Shown here: piece by piece, positions 7,587 through 15,043 of the stretch
Layout: each line of letters opens with the position of its first letter
How positions within the stretch are numbered: the stretch's first letter is position 1
Assembly (NCBI GenBank): GCA_018268435.1
Contig: JAFDWP010000196.1
Span: forward strand, 1 to 36,831
Reading direction: 5' to 3'
Length of the DNA stretch: 36,831 bases
DNA from: Actinomycetota bacterium
GTDB taxonomy: Bacteria; Actinomycetota; Actinomycetes; Actinomycetales; Microbacteriaceae
Position numbers and translations under genes: made by a program
Notes under the pieces: generated by a model
Databases searched by the model: none
What the model saw: the letters and a program-made list of their open reading frames with translations, nothing else
Told to the model about the DNA's origin: nothing

Positions 7587-8618
7587 TCAGAGCCCGCGGG
7601 CGGCGAGCGCCCGGTCCAGCCGCGGATAGACCCGGCGCGCGTTGCCCTCGAAGACCTGGCGCCGGGCGTCATCGGTCAGATTCGCGGTGGCGTCCACGTA
7701 CCGCCGGGTGTCGTCGAAGTAGTGCCCGGTGCGCGGATCCACGTCGCGGACGGCGCCGATCATCTCGCTCGCGAACAGGATGTTCTCGGTCGGGATGACC
7801 TCGGTCAGCAGGTCGATGCCCGGCTGGTGATAGACGCAGGTGTCGAAGAAGACGTTGCCGAGCAGGTGCTCCTCGAGCTCGGGCTTGCCGAGCGCCATCG
7901 CGAGACCGCGGAACCGGCCCCAGTGATAGGGCACCGCCCCGCCGCCGTGCGGGATCACGAGCTTCAGGTCGGGGAAGTCGGCGAACAGGTCGCCGCGGAT
8001 CAGCTGCATGACGGCCGTGGTGTCGGCGCCGAGGTAGTGATCGCCGGTGGTGTGGAAGACATCCGGACGGCAGGTGGTGCTCACGTGCACCATGGCGGGG
8101 ATCTCGTACTCGACGAGCTTCTCGTAGATCGGGTACCACGAGCGGTCGGTGAGCGGCGGCGCGGACCACCGGCCGCCGGACGGGTCGGGGTTGAGGTTCA
8201 CGGCGACGGCGCCGAGCTCCTCGACGGCGCGGGTGAGCTCCTCGACCGCTGTGGCCGGCTCCGCACCCGGAGACTGCGGGAGCATCGCGCCCATCAGGAA
8301 GCGGTCCGGATACAGGGCGCTGACCCGTGCGACCAGATCGTTGCAGATCCGCGCCCAGGTGCGGCTGACCTCGAGGTCGCCGATGTGGTGCGCCATGAAC
8401 GAGGCGCGCGGGCTGAACACCGTGACGTCGCTGCCGCGGTCGTCCATCAGGCGCAGCTGGTTGGCCTCGATGGTCTCGCGGATCTCGTCGTCGCCGATCG
8501 TCAGCGTCGCCGGGTCCGGCGCCTCGCCCTGGCCCTTCGTGAAGGCGATCTGCAGATCACGCCACTCGCCCAGCTGCGCGGGGGCGGTGGTGTAGTGGCC
8601 GTGGATGTCGATGATCAA
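7587..8618 (-). CDS. ligJ: 4-oxalomesaconate hydratase
   Basis: A 343-aa amidohydrolase-fold, zinc-dependent hydratase that adds water to 4-oxalomesaconate. It opens with the metal-binding DIHGHY (His6, His8) and has HTTGDHYLG and VIPHGGGAVPYHWGR further on. This arrangement and the length match LigJ. It is the first gene of the operon. The only sensible start is a TTG at 8618: it is followed directly by IDIHGH, and AAGGA lies about 9 nt upstream on the coding strand. A TTG start on the lead gene of an inducible operon would lower its yield relative to the downstream genes. Confidence 0.88.
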   Translation of the reverse strand: MIIDIHGHYTTAPAQLGEWRDLQIAFTKGQGEAPDPATLTIGDDEIRETIEANQLRLMDDRGSDVTVFSPRASFMAHHIGDLEVSRTWARICNDLVARVSALYPDRFLMGAMLPQSPGAEPATAVEELTRAVEELGAVAVNLNPDPSGGRWSAPPLTDRSWYPIYEKLVEYEIPAMVHVSTTCRPDVFHTTGDHYLGADTTAVMQLIRGDLFADFPDLKLVIPHGGGAVPYHWGRFRGLAMALGKPELEEHLLGNVFFDTCVYHQPGIDLLTEVIPTENILFASEMIGAVRDVDPRTGHYFDDTRRYVDATANLTDDARRQVFEGNARRVYPRLDRALAARGL

Positions 8619-8724
8619 CGGGTGTCGTCCTTGTCACTCGGTGGCGGTTGCCCCGACTCTAGGTCGGCCTCGCGTATATAGTCCAATAGATATCGAGCGC
8701 TGTTCGAATAGATGGGATCTATGA
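8619..8724. promoter_or_regulatory. ligJ/lysR divergent promoter region with repeated AATAGAT boxes
   Basis: This gap stands out as AT-rich (8675-8722) in a GC-rich window. AATAGAT occurs at 8685-8691 and 8707-8713, 22 bp or two helical turns apart. The second overlaps a perfect inverted repeat ATAGAT-ggg-ATCTAT at 8708-8722, which reaches almost to the lysR start. Between the boxes TATCGA (8691-8696) faces TCGAATA (8704-8710). On the minus strand TTGGAC and TAGAGT could serve as -35 and -10 for the lig operon, though the 19-bp spacer is long. The layout fits a LysR-family regulator that binds two sites and represses its own gene. Assignment of individual boxes is tentative. Confidence 0.5.
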
Positions 8725-9639
8725 GTGTCGCTGGTCGATCTGAATCAGCTCCGCACCTTCGTCGTGCTCTACGAGCTGCGTGGCGTCACCGCGGCGGCCG
8801 AGCGCCTGCACGTGACCCAGCCGACGGTGAGCTACACGCTGCGGCGCCTGCGCGAGCGGTTCGGCGACGAGCTGTTCCGGCGTGAGGGCCACGACATGGT
8901 GCCCACGGCCAAGGCCACGGCGCTGTTCGGCCCGCTGCACGAGGCGCTCGCGGCCATCGACGCCGCCGTCGACGTGCCGGACGACTTCGAGCCGGCGGGC
9001 TTCAGCGGCGAGCTCTCGCTCGGTCTCACCTCGATCGGCGAGCAGACGTTCCTGCCGCCGATCATGGCGGCGCTGTCCCGCGAGGGATCCACCCCGCACC
9101 TGCAGGTGGAGCGCCTCGACTCCGATCAGGTCGAGGAGGGCCTGATCCGCGGGACGATCGACCTGGCGATGACCGTGTCGATGATCGGCAGCCCGCGACT
9201 GTGGCGCTCGCACGTGCGCGCCGTGGAGTACGTCGCGCTGACCTCCGAGCGGCATCCGCTGCCCGAGACCGCGCCCGACATGTTCACGGGCCGTCGCTTC
9301 GTGCGGGTGTCCGGCCGCGGAGGGCACGTGTTCCCGCTGCAGGTGCTCACCGAGCACGGGCTGATGGGGCAGGTCGCGCTGACCGTGGAGGAGTACGCGA
9401 CCGTGCCCGCGGTCGTGCAGACCACCGACCTCGTCGTGCTCGTCCCGCGCCACGTGGCGGAGGTCTTCAGCGGCTGGTTCTCGGGACTGCGCATCGCCGA
9501 CCTGCCCTGGCCGGGCCACAGCACGCCGGTCTCGCTGTACACCCGCCGCGAGGCGAGCCTGTCGCCCGTGCAGCGGTGGTTCCGCTCGATCGTGCTGGGC
9601 GCCGTCGCCGCCGGCGATCAGCCGACCCCGCCCGCCTAG
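8725..9639 (+). CDS. LysR-family transcriptional regulator of the lig operon
   Basis: A 304-aa LTTR. The N-terminal winged helix-turn-helix (residues 5-63) reads DLNQLRTFVVLYELRGVT then AAAERLHVTQPTVSYTLRRL, typical of the NahR/NodD-like branch that controls aromatic catabolism. Residues from about 92 form the two-lobed effector-binding domain. The start is a GTG at 8725; an ATG at 8721 is out of frame. It is divergent from ligJ across a 106-bp gap that has likely operator repeats, so it probably activates the lig operon in response to protocatechuate or a ring-cleavage product, as LigR does in Sphingobium. Its stop overlaps the convergent next gene by three bases. Confidence 0.85.
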   Translation: MSLVDLNQLRTFVVLYELRGVTAAAERLHVTQPTVSYTLRRLRERFGDELFRREGHDMVPTAKATALFGPLHEALAAIDAAVDVPDDFEPAGFSGELSLGLTSIGEQTFLPPIMAALSREGSTPHLQVERLDSDQVEEGLIRGTIDLAMTVSMIGSPRLWRSHVRAVEYVALTSERHPLPETAPDMFTGRRFVRVSGRGGHVFPLQVLTEHGLMGQVALTVEEYATVPAVVQTTDLVVLVPRHVAEVFSGWFSGLRIADLPWPGHSTPVSLYTRREASLSPVQRWFRSIVLGAVAAGDQPTPPA

Positions 9640-10292
9640 CGCCGACCGCGGTTCCAGCTGGCCTTGGCCGGCGCGAACGGGCTGCGCACGTGGATCGACC
9701 AGGTGGAGTGCGGGTGGATCGAGAGGATCGCCCGCTCGTACCAGGCGCGCGCCTCGTCGGAGAGCTCCGGGAGCACCGCGTCCTTGTCGATGTCGTCGTC
9801 GGGCCGGGGGCGAAGCGCCTTCCAGACCAGCTGCACCTCGGGCGCCCCGGTGGGGATGCCGTCCAGGTCGAGCACGGCGCGGTCCCACGGCAGCTGCAGC
9901 CGGGGATCGCGCTTGTACACCCAGGCGCGCGGAGCGCCGTCCTCCGCATCGATCTGCAGCACCCACGCGCCGCGGGCGTCGTCGTGCACGAGCACGGGCT
10001 GCAGATCCGCGTCCTCCGGCGCCTCCGCGAACGGCACGAGCGCCTCGTCCTCCCCCGCCGGCGCCCACGCGCTGTACCCCGCGGGCAGGGCCGTGACGAG
10101 CGCACCGAGGTCGGCCGCGACGACGCTCACATCGGTGTTCACCCTGGGGCGGATGGCACGGCCCAGCCACCGGTCGAGCGCGGCGCCGCCGGAGAGCCAC
10201 CAGCGCACCGGGGACGCGGCCAGGAGCCTCGCCGCCCCCGCCGCGTCGACCGGCTGCCACGGCGTCGTCGGGCCGGGATCGGGTGAGTGCAT
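9636..10292 (-). CDS. nucleotidyltransferase-like protein with degenerate active site
   Basis: A 218-aa protein. WWLSGGAALDRWLG (residues 31-44) and RPRVNTDVSVV (48-58) match the GG...W/R-x-H-x-D-x-D pattern of small aminoglycoside-adenylyltransferase-like or AbiEii-like nucleotidyltransferases. The expected DxD appears as Asp54-Val-Ser56, so the second metal-binding aspartate is missing, and the usual histidine of the motif is Asn52. Catalysis is therefore doubtful. It is convergent with the LysR gene and lies 9 bp from the prpE stop on the same strand. Its role is unknown; the family call is moderate. Confidence 0.6.
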   Translation of the reverse strand: MHSPDPGPTTPWQPVDAAGAARLLAASPVRWWLSGGAALDRWLGRAIRPRVNTDVSVVAADLGALVTALPAGYSAWAPAGEDEALVPFAEAPEDADLQPVLVHDDARGAWVLQIDAEDGAPRAWVYKRDPRLQLPWDRAVLDLDGIPTGAPEVQLVWKALRPRPDDDIDKDAVLPELSDEARAWYERAILSIHPHSTWSIHVRSPFAPAKASWNRGRR

Positions 10293-10301
10293 GGCTCGAG
10301 G

Positions 10302-12230
10302 CTACCGCCGCTGCGCGAGCCGCTTCGCCGCCTCCCGGATGTCGTCGACGACGGTGGGCTCCTCGATCGTGGGCGGGATCTTCACATCCGGCTTGCCGTC
10401 GACGATCTCGCGGATCGTCTTGCGCAGCACCTTGCCCGAACGGGTCTTCGGCAGCCGCGGCACCACCACGACGTCCCGGAACGCCGCCACGGCGCCGATG
10501 TCGTCGCGCACCCGCTGCACGAGCTCGCGGGTGAGGACGTCCTCGTCGATGTCGACGTGCGCCTGCAGCACCACGAAGCCCACCGGCACCTGGCCCTTGA
10601 GGTCATCCGCGGCGCCGACGACCGCGCACTCGGCGAGCGCGGGGTGCTCGAGCAGCGCCTGCTCCATCGTTCCGGTGGAGAGCCGGTGCCCGGCGACGTT
10701 GATCACGTCGTCGGCCCGCCCCATCACGAAGAGGTAGCCGTCGTCGTCGACGTAGCCGGAGTCGCCCGTGGCGTAGTACCCGGGGAAGGCGTCCAGGTAC
10801 GAGGAGTGGAAGCGCTCGTCGCCGCCCCACAGCGTCGACAGCGCGCCGGGCGGCAGCGGCAGCCGGATCGCGATGTTGCCCTCCTCACCGGCCGCGACCG
10901 GCGTGCCGTGCTCATCCAGGATGTCGACGCGATAGCCCGGCATCGGCACCGAGGGGGAGCCCGGCTTGATCGGCATCGGATCCATCCCGCGCGGGTTGGC
11001 AGTGATCGACCAGCCGGTCTCGGTCTGCCACCAGTGATCGATCACGGGCTTGCCGAGCAGCTGCTGCGCCCAGTGCTGCGTCTCGGTGTCGAGCCGCTCG
11101 CCGGCGAGGAAGAAGGTCTCCAGCTTCGACAGGTCGCGCCCCTCGGCGAACTCGCCCTGCGGATCCACGCGCCGGATGGCCCGCAGCGCCGTGGGCGCCG
11201 TGAACAGCGCCTTCACGCCGTGCTGCTCCGCGACCCGCCAGAACGCCCCGGCGTCCGGGGTGCCGACGGGCTTGCCCTCGTACAGCACCGTGGTCGCACC
11301 GACCAGCAGCGGCGCGTAGACGATGTAGCTGTGCCCGACGACCCAGCCGATGTCGCTCGCCGAGAAGAACACGTCCCCGCGGCCGATGTCGTAGATGTTC
11401 TTCATCGACCACGCCAGCGCCACCGCGTGCCCGCCGTTGTCGCGCACCACGCCCTTCGGCGTGCCCGTGGTCCCCGAGGTGTAGAGGATGTACAGCGGGT
11501 CGGTGGCGCGCACCGGGATCGCCGGGTACGGGGTGTGCGGGATCGACCTGCTCGCCCAGTCCCACCAGCGGGTGCCCTCGGTGGTGCCGTCGAAATCCGC
11601 CGCCGATCCGGGGATCTCCGGCCGGTCCTTGACGATGACGGTCTCGACCGTGTGCGCGGCGATGCCGAGCGCGTCGCGGATCGTCGGCAGGTACTCCACG
11701 ACACGGCTGGGCTCGATGCCGCCGGAGGCCGTGATGATGACCTTGGGCTTGGCGTCGTCGATGCGCACCGCGAGCTCCTTCGCGGCGAAGCCGCCGAACA
11801 CCACGGAGTGCACGGCGCCGAGTCGGGCGCACGCGAGCATGGCGACGATGGCCTGCGGCATCATCGGCATGTAGATGACGACCCGGTCGCCCTTGCCGAC
11901 CCCGGCATCCGCCAGCACGTGCGCGAAGCGCGCGACGCGGCTGAGCAGCTTCGCGTAGGTGTAGGTGCGCACCTTGCCGACCATGGGCGAGTCGTAGATG
12001 AGGGCCAGATCGTCGCCGTGGCCGGCCAGGACGTGCCGGTCGAGGGCGTTGTAGCTGGTGTTCAGCTCGCCGTCGGGGAACCATCGGCCGTACGGCCCCG
12101 CATCCGGATCGAACGCGCGCTTCGGCGCCCGGTACCAGTCGATCATCCCGGCGGCTTCGAGCCAGAACCGCTCCGGATCCTCGATGCTGCGTCGCTGGGT
12201 CTCGCGGTAGATCTCGCCTGCGTTGTTCAT
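10302..12230 (-). CDS. prpE: propionyl-CoA synthetase (AMP-forming)
   Basis: A 642-aa member of the acyl-CoA synthetase family that activates propionate (or acetate) with ATP and CoA. The ATP-binding loop YTSGTTGTPKGVVRDNGGHA, the ADIGWVVGHSYIVYAPLL-type segment, WWQTETGW and the C-terminal PKTRSGKVLRK are all present; the last holds the lysine acetylated to switch off this family. The VRDNGGH and GKPVGTPDAGAFWRV variants are more PrpE-like than Acs-like. The start at 12230 (MNNAGEIYRE) was chosen because AGAGGAG sits at 12238-12244 on the complement, 7 nt away. It is divergent from an IclR regulator, which may control it. Confidence 0.88.
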   Translation of the reverse strand: MNNAGEIYRETQRRSIEDPERFWLEAAGMIDWYRAPKRAFDPDAGPYGRWFPDGELNTSYNALDRHVLAGHGDDLALIYDSPMVGKVRTYTYAKLLSRVARFAHVLADAGVGKGDRVVIYMPMMPQAIVAMLACARLGAVHSVVFGGFAAKELAVRIDDAKPKVIITASGGIEPSRVVEYLPTIRDALGIAAHTVETVIVKDRPEIPGSAADFDGTTEGTRWWDWASRSIPHTPYPAIPVRATDPLYILYTSGTTGTPKGVVRDNGGHAVALAWSMKNIYDIGRGDVFFSASDIGWVVGHSYIVYAPLLVGATTVLYEGKPVGTPDAGAFWRVAEQHGVKALFTAPTALRAIRRVDPQGEFAEGRDLSKLETFFLAGERLDTETQHWAQQLLGKPVIDHWWQTETGWSITANPRGMDPMPIKPGSPSVPMPGYRVDILDEHGTPVAAGEEGNIAIRLPLPPGALSTLWGGDERFHSSYLDAFPGYYATGDSGYVDDDGYLFVMGRADDVINVAGHRLSTGTMEQALLEHPALAECAVVGAADDLKGQVPVGFVVLQAHVDIDEDVLTRELVQRVRDDIGAVAAFRDVVVVPRLPKTRSGKVLRKTIREIVDGKPDVKIPPTIEEPTVVDDIREAAKRLAQRR

Positions 12231-12379
12231 CCTCGAACTCCTCTGTGCGTGCGGCGATTCTGACACACCTTCCCGGGAATTGTGTATGCATAAAGCGGGC
12301 TGCTACCGACTTTCGGGGGGAACCCGCCGCCCGAATGTACACAACCGCCGCGGCGGGCGCGGCATGTCAGGCTAGCTCC
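12231..12379. promoter_or_regulatory. prpE/iclR divergent promoter region with inverted TTGTGTA boxes
   Basis: TTGTGTA (12280-12286) and its inverse TACACAA (12338-12344) face each other 51 bp apart; the first runs into the palindrome TATGCATA (12285-12292). The core is locally AT-rich, as expected for a divergent promoter. The mirrored boxes suggest one regulator acting on both genes, most simply the adjoining IclR protein, but this is inference. CAGGCT lies about 6 nt before the iclR GTG and may be its -10 box. Confidence 0.4.
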
Positions 12380-13129
12380 GTGGCGAACTCACGCTCCGGC
12401 GACTCGATGACGGACCGGATCGTGCGCGTGCTCGACACGTTCACGACCGAGCGCACCACGCAGAGCGCCGCCGACATCGCCCGCCGCACCGGGCTGCCGG
12501 CCACGACCGCGCACCGGATCACCGGGGATCTCGTCGAGGCCGGGCTGCTCGAACGCGACGACGAGGGCCGGCTCCGGCTGGGCCTGCGCCTGTGGGAGCT
12601 CGCGCTGCGCGGCTCGCGGGCGCTGCGGCTGCGCCAGGCGGCGCTGCCGCACATGGAGCGCGTGCAGGCCCGGATCCGGGAGCACACCCAGCTCGCGGTG
12701 CTCGAGCACGAGGAGGCGCTGTTCCTGGAGCGGTTGTCGCATCCGGACGCGGGCGCCAACATCACCCGCATCGCCGGGCGCCTGCCGCTGCACGCGTCCT
12801 CCTCGGGCCTCGTGCTCCTGGCGTTCGCCGACCCCGCGGTGCGGGAGCGCGTGCTCGCCGGCCCCCTGCGTGCGGTGTCGGGCGAGACCGTGACGGATCC
12901 GGCCGCCCTGCGCGCGCTGCTCGCCTCGATCCGCAGGCGCGGCCACGTCGTCGCGCCGGGATCCATCGAGTCGGTCTCCACGGGCGTCGCGGTGCCGGTG
13001 CGCGACCGGGGCGAGGTCGCCGCCGCGCTGTCGGTCGTGCTGCCGCGCGAGGCCCCGGTGGACCCGGCGCTCGCGGTGCTCCGCGAGGCCGCCGCCGCGA
13101 TCGAGGCCGACCTGCGCCGCGCGCATTGA
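12380..13129 (+). CDS. IclR-family transcriptional regulator
   Basis: A 249-aa regulator. Residues about 8-70 form the winged HTH (TQSAADIARRTGLPATTAHRIT), and the rest is the IclR effector-binding domain, with the IESVSTGVAVPVRD segment and the terminal AAAIEADLRRAH helix. The GTG at 12380 gives the usual family length; an upstream in-frame ATG would add about 45 residues of atypical sequence. It lies between divergent prpE and co-directional pobA, 98 bp before pobA. PobR/PcaU-type IclR proteins control 4-hydroxybenzoate and protocatechuate genes, so pobA and possibly pcaIJ are likely targets, with prpE as the alternative. Confidence 0.85.
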   Translation: MANSRSGDSMTDRIVRVLDTFTTERTTQSAADIARRTGLPATTAHRITGDLVEAGLLERDDEGRLRLGLRLWELALRGSRALRLRQAALPHMERVQARIREHTQLAVLEHEEALFLERLSHPDAGANITRIAGRLPLHASSSGLVLLAFADPAVRERVLAGPLRAVSGETVTDPAALRALLASIRRRGHVVAPGSIESVSTGVAVPVRDRGEVAAALSVVLPREAPVDPALAVLREAAAAIEADLRRAH

Positions 13130-13170
13130 CTTCCATTGAACGGGATTCTTCCGGGGCGCAGTCGGCGCGG

Positions 13171-13188
13171 CGGTCACACTGGTGACCG
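13171..13188 (+). promoter_or_regulatory. palindromic operator candidate upstream of pobA
   Basis: CGGTCAC-ACTG-GTGACCG is a perfect 7-bp inverted repeat with a 4-bp centre, ending 39 nt before the pobA start. Its size and place suit an operator for the IclR protein encoded just upstream. It could also fold as a hairpin in the pobA leader. Confidence 0.5.
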
Positions 13189-13227
13189 TTCCGCACACCC
13201 CGCCCGTCGCACGTCGAAGGAGACGCC

Positions 13228-14409
13228 ATGAGCACATCGGTCCGCACCCGGGTCGCGATCGTCGGAGCAGGCCCGGCCGGCCTGATCCTCTCGCAGCTGC
13301 TGGCGGACGCCGGCATCGAGTCCGTCGTGATCGACCAGCGCTCCCGCACCGAGATCGAGTCCACGATCCGTGCCGGGATCCTCGAGCAGGGCACGGTCGA
13401 CCTGCTCACCGCGATCGACCCGCACACGCGGGTGCACACCGTGGGCCACCGCCATGACGGCATCGAGCTGCGGTTCGGCGGCGAGGGGCACCGCATCGAC
13501 TTCCGCGACCTCGTCGACCGCAGCGTGTGGCTCTACCCCCAGCACGAGGTGCTCACCGATCTGCTCGCGCTGCGCCTCGCGGCCGGCCAGGACCTGCGGT
13601 TCGGCGTCACCGCCACCCGCGTCGAGGACGTCGACACCGACCGCCCGCGCGTGATCGCGACCGACGCCGACGGCGCGCCGCTCACGATCGACGCGGACTT
13701 CGTGGTGGGCGCGGACGGCTCCCGCTCCGTGGTGCGTCCCGCCGTCACCGGAACCTCGCAGGGCGGCTGGTTCCGCGAGTACCCGTTCGCCTGGCTCGGC
13801 ATCCTGTGCGAGGCACCCCCGAGCGCCGACGAGCTCATCTACAGCAACTCGGACAACGGCTTCGCGCTGATCAGCCAGCGCAGCCCCGACGTGCAGCGCA
13901 TGTACCTGCAGTGCGATCCCGTCGCGGATCCCGATGCGCTCACCGAGGAGGAGATCTGGGCGGATCTGCAGTCCCGTGTCCCCGGCACGACGCTGCACCA
14001 GGGGCGCATCTTCCAGCGCGACGTGCTCCGGTTCCGCAGCTTCGTGGCCCACGAGCTGCGGCGCGGACGGGCGGCGCTGGTCGGCGACGCCGCGCACACG
14101 GTGCCCCCGACCGGCGCCAAGGGGATGAACCTCGCGATCGCCGACGTGGTGATCCTCGCCGCCGCCCTGCGCGCCCTGCTGGCCGAGGACGACGCCCGCC
14201 TCATCGACGGGTACGCGCAGACCGCGTCCCGCCGCATCTGGAAGGCGCAGCACTTCTCCTGGTGGATGACGAGCATGCTGCACGTCGCGCCCGACGCCGG
14301 CGAGTTCGATCGCCGGCGTCAGATCGGCGAGCTGCGCTCGGTCGTGGACTCGCGGGCCGGGCGGACGTACCTCGCGGAGGCGTACACGGGCTGGCCGGCC
14401 GGCGTCTGA
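13228..14409 (+). CDS. pobA: 4-hydroxybenzoate 3-monooxygenase
   Basis: A 393-aa FAD-dependent aromatic hydroxylase that converts 4-hydroxybenzoate to protocatechuate, feeding the ring-cleavage genes. Present are the FAD loop VGAGPAGL (12-19), RAGILEQG (48-55), the GADGSRS motif for FAD and NAD(P)H, the substrate residues in ELIYSNS and ISQRS, and the GDAAHTVPPTGAKGMN motif near 290-305. Length equals the Pseudomonas enzyme. By alignment the residues matching Pseudomonas Tyr38 and Arg42 are Glu42 and Thr46; an acidic residue plus Thr there has been linked to NADH preference in actinobacterial PobA. AAGGAG lies at 13217-13222, 5 nt before the ATG. Confidence 0.95.
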   Translation: MSTSVRTRVAIVGAGPAGLILSQLLADAGIESVVIDQRSRTEIESTIRAGILEQGTVDLLTAIDPHTRVHTVGHRHDGIELRFGGEGHRIDFRDLVDRSVWLYPQHEVLTDLLALRLAAGQDLRFGVTATRVEDVDTDRPRVIATDADGAPLTIDADFVVGADGSRSVVRPAVTGTSQGGWFREYPFAWLGILCEAPPSADELIYSNSDNGFALISQRSPDVQRMYLQCDPVADPDALTEEEIWADLQSRVPGTTLHQGRIFQRDVLRFRSFVAHELRRGRAALVGDAAHTVPPTGAKGMNLAIADVVILAAALRALLAEDDARLIDGYAQTASRRIWKAQHFSWWMTSMLHVAPDAGEFDRRRQIGELRSVVDSRAGRTYLAEAYTGWPAGV

Positions 14410-14498
14410 GCCGGCCGGACCGGAGCTCCGCGGAGTCGGCCGGACCGGCGCCGACCGGTGCGGGGCGCCGCCCTGACCGGCGCCGCCGCGACCGGAGC
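14410..14498. other. GC-rich convergent spacer with repeated GACCGG elements
   Basis: The spacer between pobA and the convergent SHOCT gene is almost wholly G+C. GGCCGGACCGG occurs at 14413-14423 and 14438-14448, and GACCGGAGCTC at 14418-14428 and 14490-14500; the last copy overlaps the SHOCT gene stop. GGAGCTCC is itself a palindrome. It may act as a two-way terminator, but no U-rich tail is seen. Confidence 0.35.
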
Positions 14499-14852
14499 TC
14501 AGGACTCGGGTCGGTTCGCGCGCAGCACCTCGAGCCGGGCGCGATACTCGGTCTCGTCGACGTCGCCCTTCGCGAAGCGGTCGGCCAGGATCTGCTCCGC
14601 GCTGCGGCTCTGCGCCGTGCCCGACGACGGCAGCTGCGCACCGGGCGCACCGGTCGCTCCGGGAGCTCCGGGAGCGGCCTGCCAGGCGGCGGGCCCCGAG
14701 GGACCGTCTCCGCCACGACGGCGGACGAGCAGCGCGATGAGCAGACCCACGATGATCAGGAACATCAGCGGGCCGATGATGACGAGCGGCCAGAACGGGG
14801 CGATGCCCCAGTGCCGGGGCTGCGCGGCGAGCGCCGCGACTGTTGCGATCAT
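14499..14852 (-). CDS. small membrane protein with C-terminal SHOCT domain
   Basis: A 117-aa protein. One membrane helix spans about residues 19-42 (FWPLVIIGPLMFLIIVGLL) and is followed by RRR, so the C-terminus should be cytoplasmic. A collagen-like GAPGATGAPGA linker leads to a SHOCT domain (AEQILADRFAKGDVDETEYR), a short helical module found at the ends of many membrane proteins. The ATG at 14852 was chosen because AAGGATGG precedes it; a longer reading would add an unlikely polar extension. Function unknown; it stands alone between a hairpin and pobA. Confidence 0.75.
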   Translation of the reverse strand: MIATVAALAAQPRHWGIAPFWPLVIIGPLMFLIIVGLLIALLVRRRGGDGPSGPAAWQAAPGAPGATGAPGAQLPSSGTAQSRSAEQILADRFAKGDVDETEYRARLEVLRANRPES

Positions 14853-14983
14853 GGGTGACCATCCTTGGATCTGTGCGGCCGCATCTGGACCGATGGATCC
14901 AGCCTCGCCGTCGCCGTCCGCCGGCGAATCCGGCCCCGGGAGTGATTCCCCCTGCTCCCCCGGGAGTACCCCTCCCACTTCCC

Positions 14984-15031
14984 GGTCGTCCCCCTGAGCG
15001 CGACCCATGGGCCGCGCTCAGGGGGACGACC
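14984..15031 (-). terminator. perfect 19-bp hairpin after the response regulator gene
   Basis: GGTCGTCCCCCTGAGCGCG (14984-15002) is perfectly complementary to 15013-15031, with a 10-base loop that itself contains CCCATGGG. It lies 13-60 bp beyond the stop of the minus-strand response regulator gene, so it probably ends that operon. There is no run of T after it on either strand, so it would be a U-less terminator or mRNA end protector. Confidence 0.7.
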
Positions 15032-15043
15032 CGAGGTGGGGGG

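Noticed and set aside
8721-8723. ATG as the start of the LysR gene
   Set aside because: It is out of frame with the DLNQLRTF helix; the GTG at 8725 is in frame.
10287-12263. Plus-strand 658-codon frame opposite prpE
   Set aside because: Same antisense artefact; the minus-strand product is clearly PrpE over its whole length.
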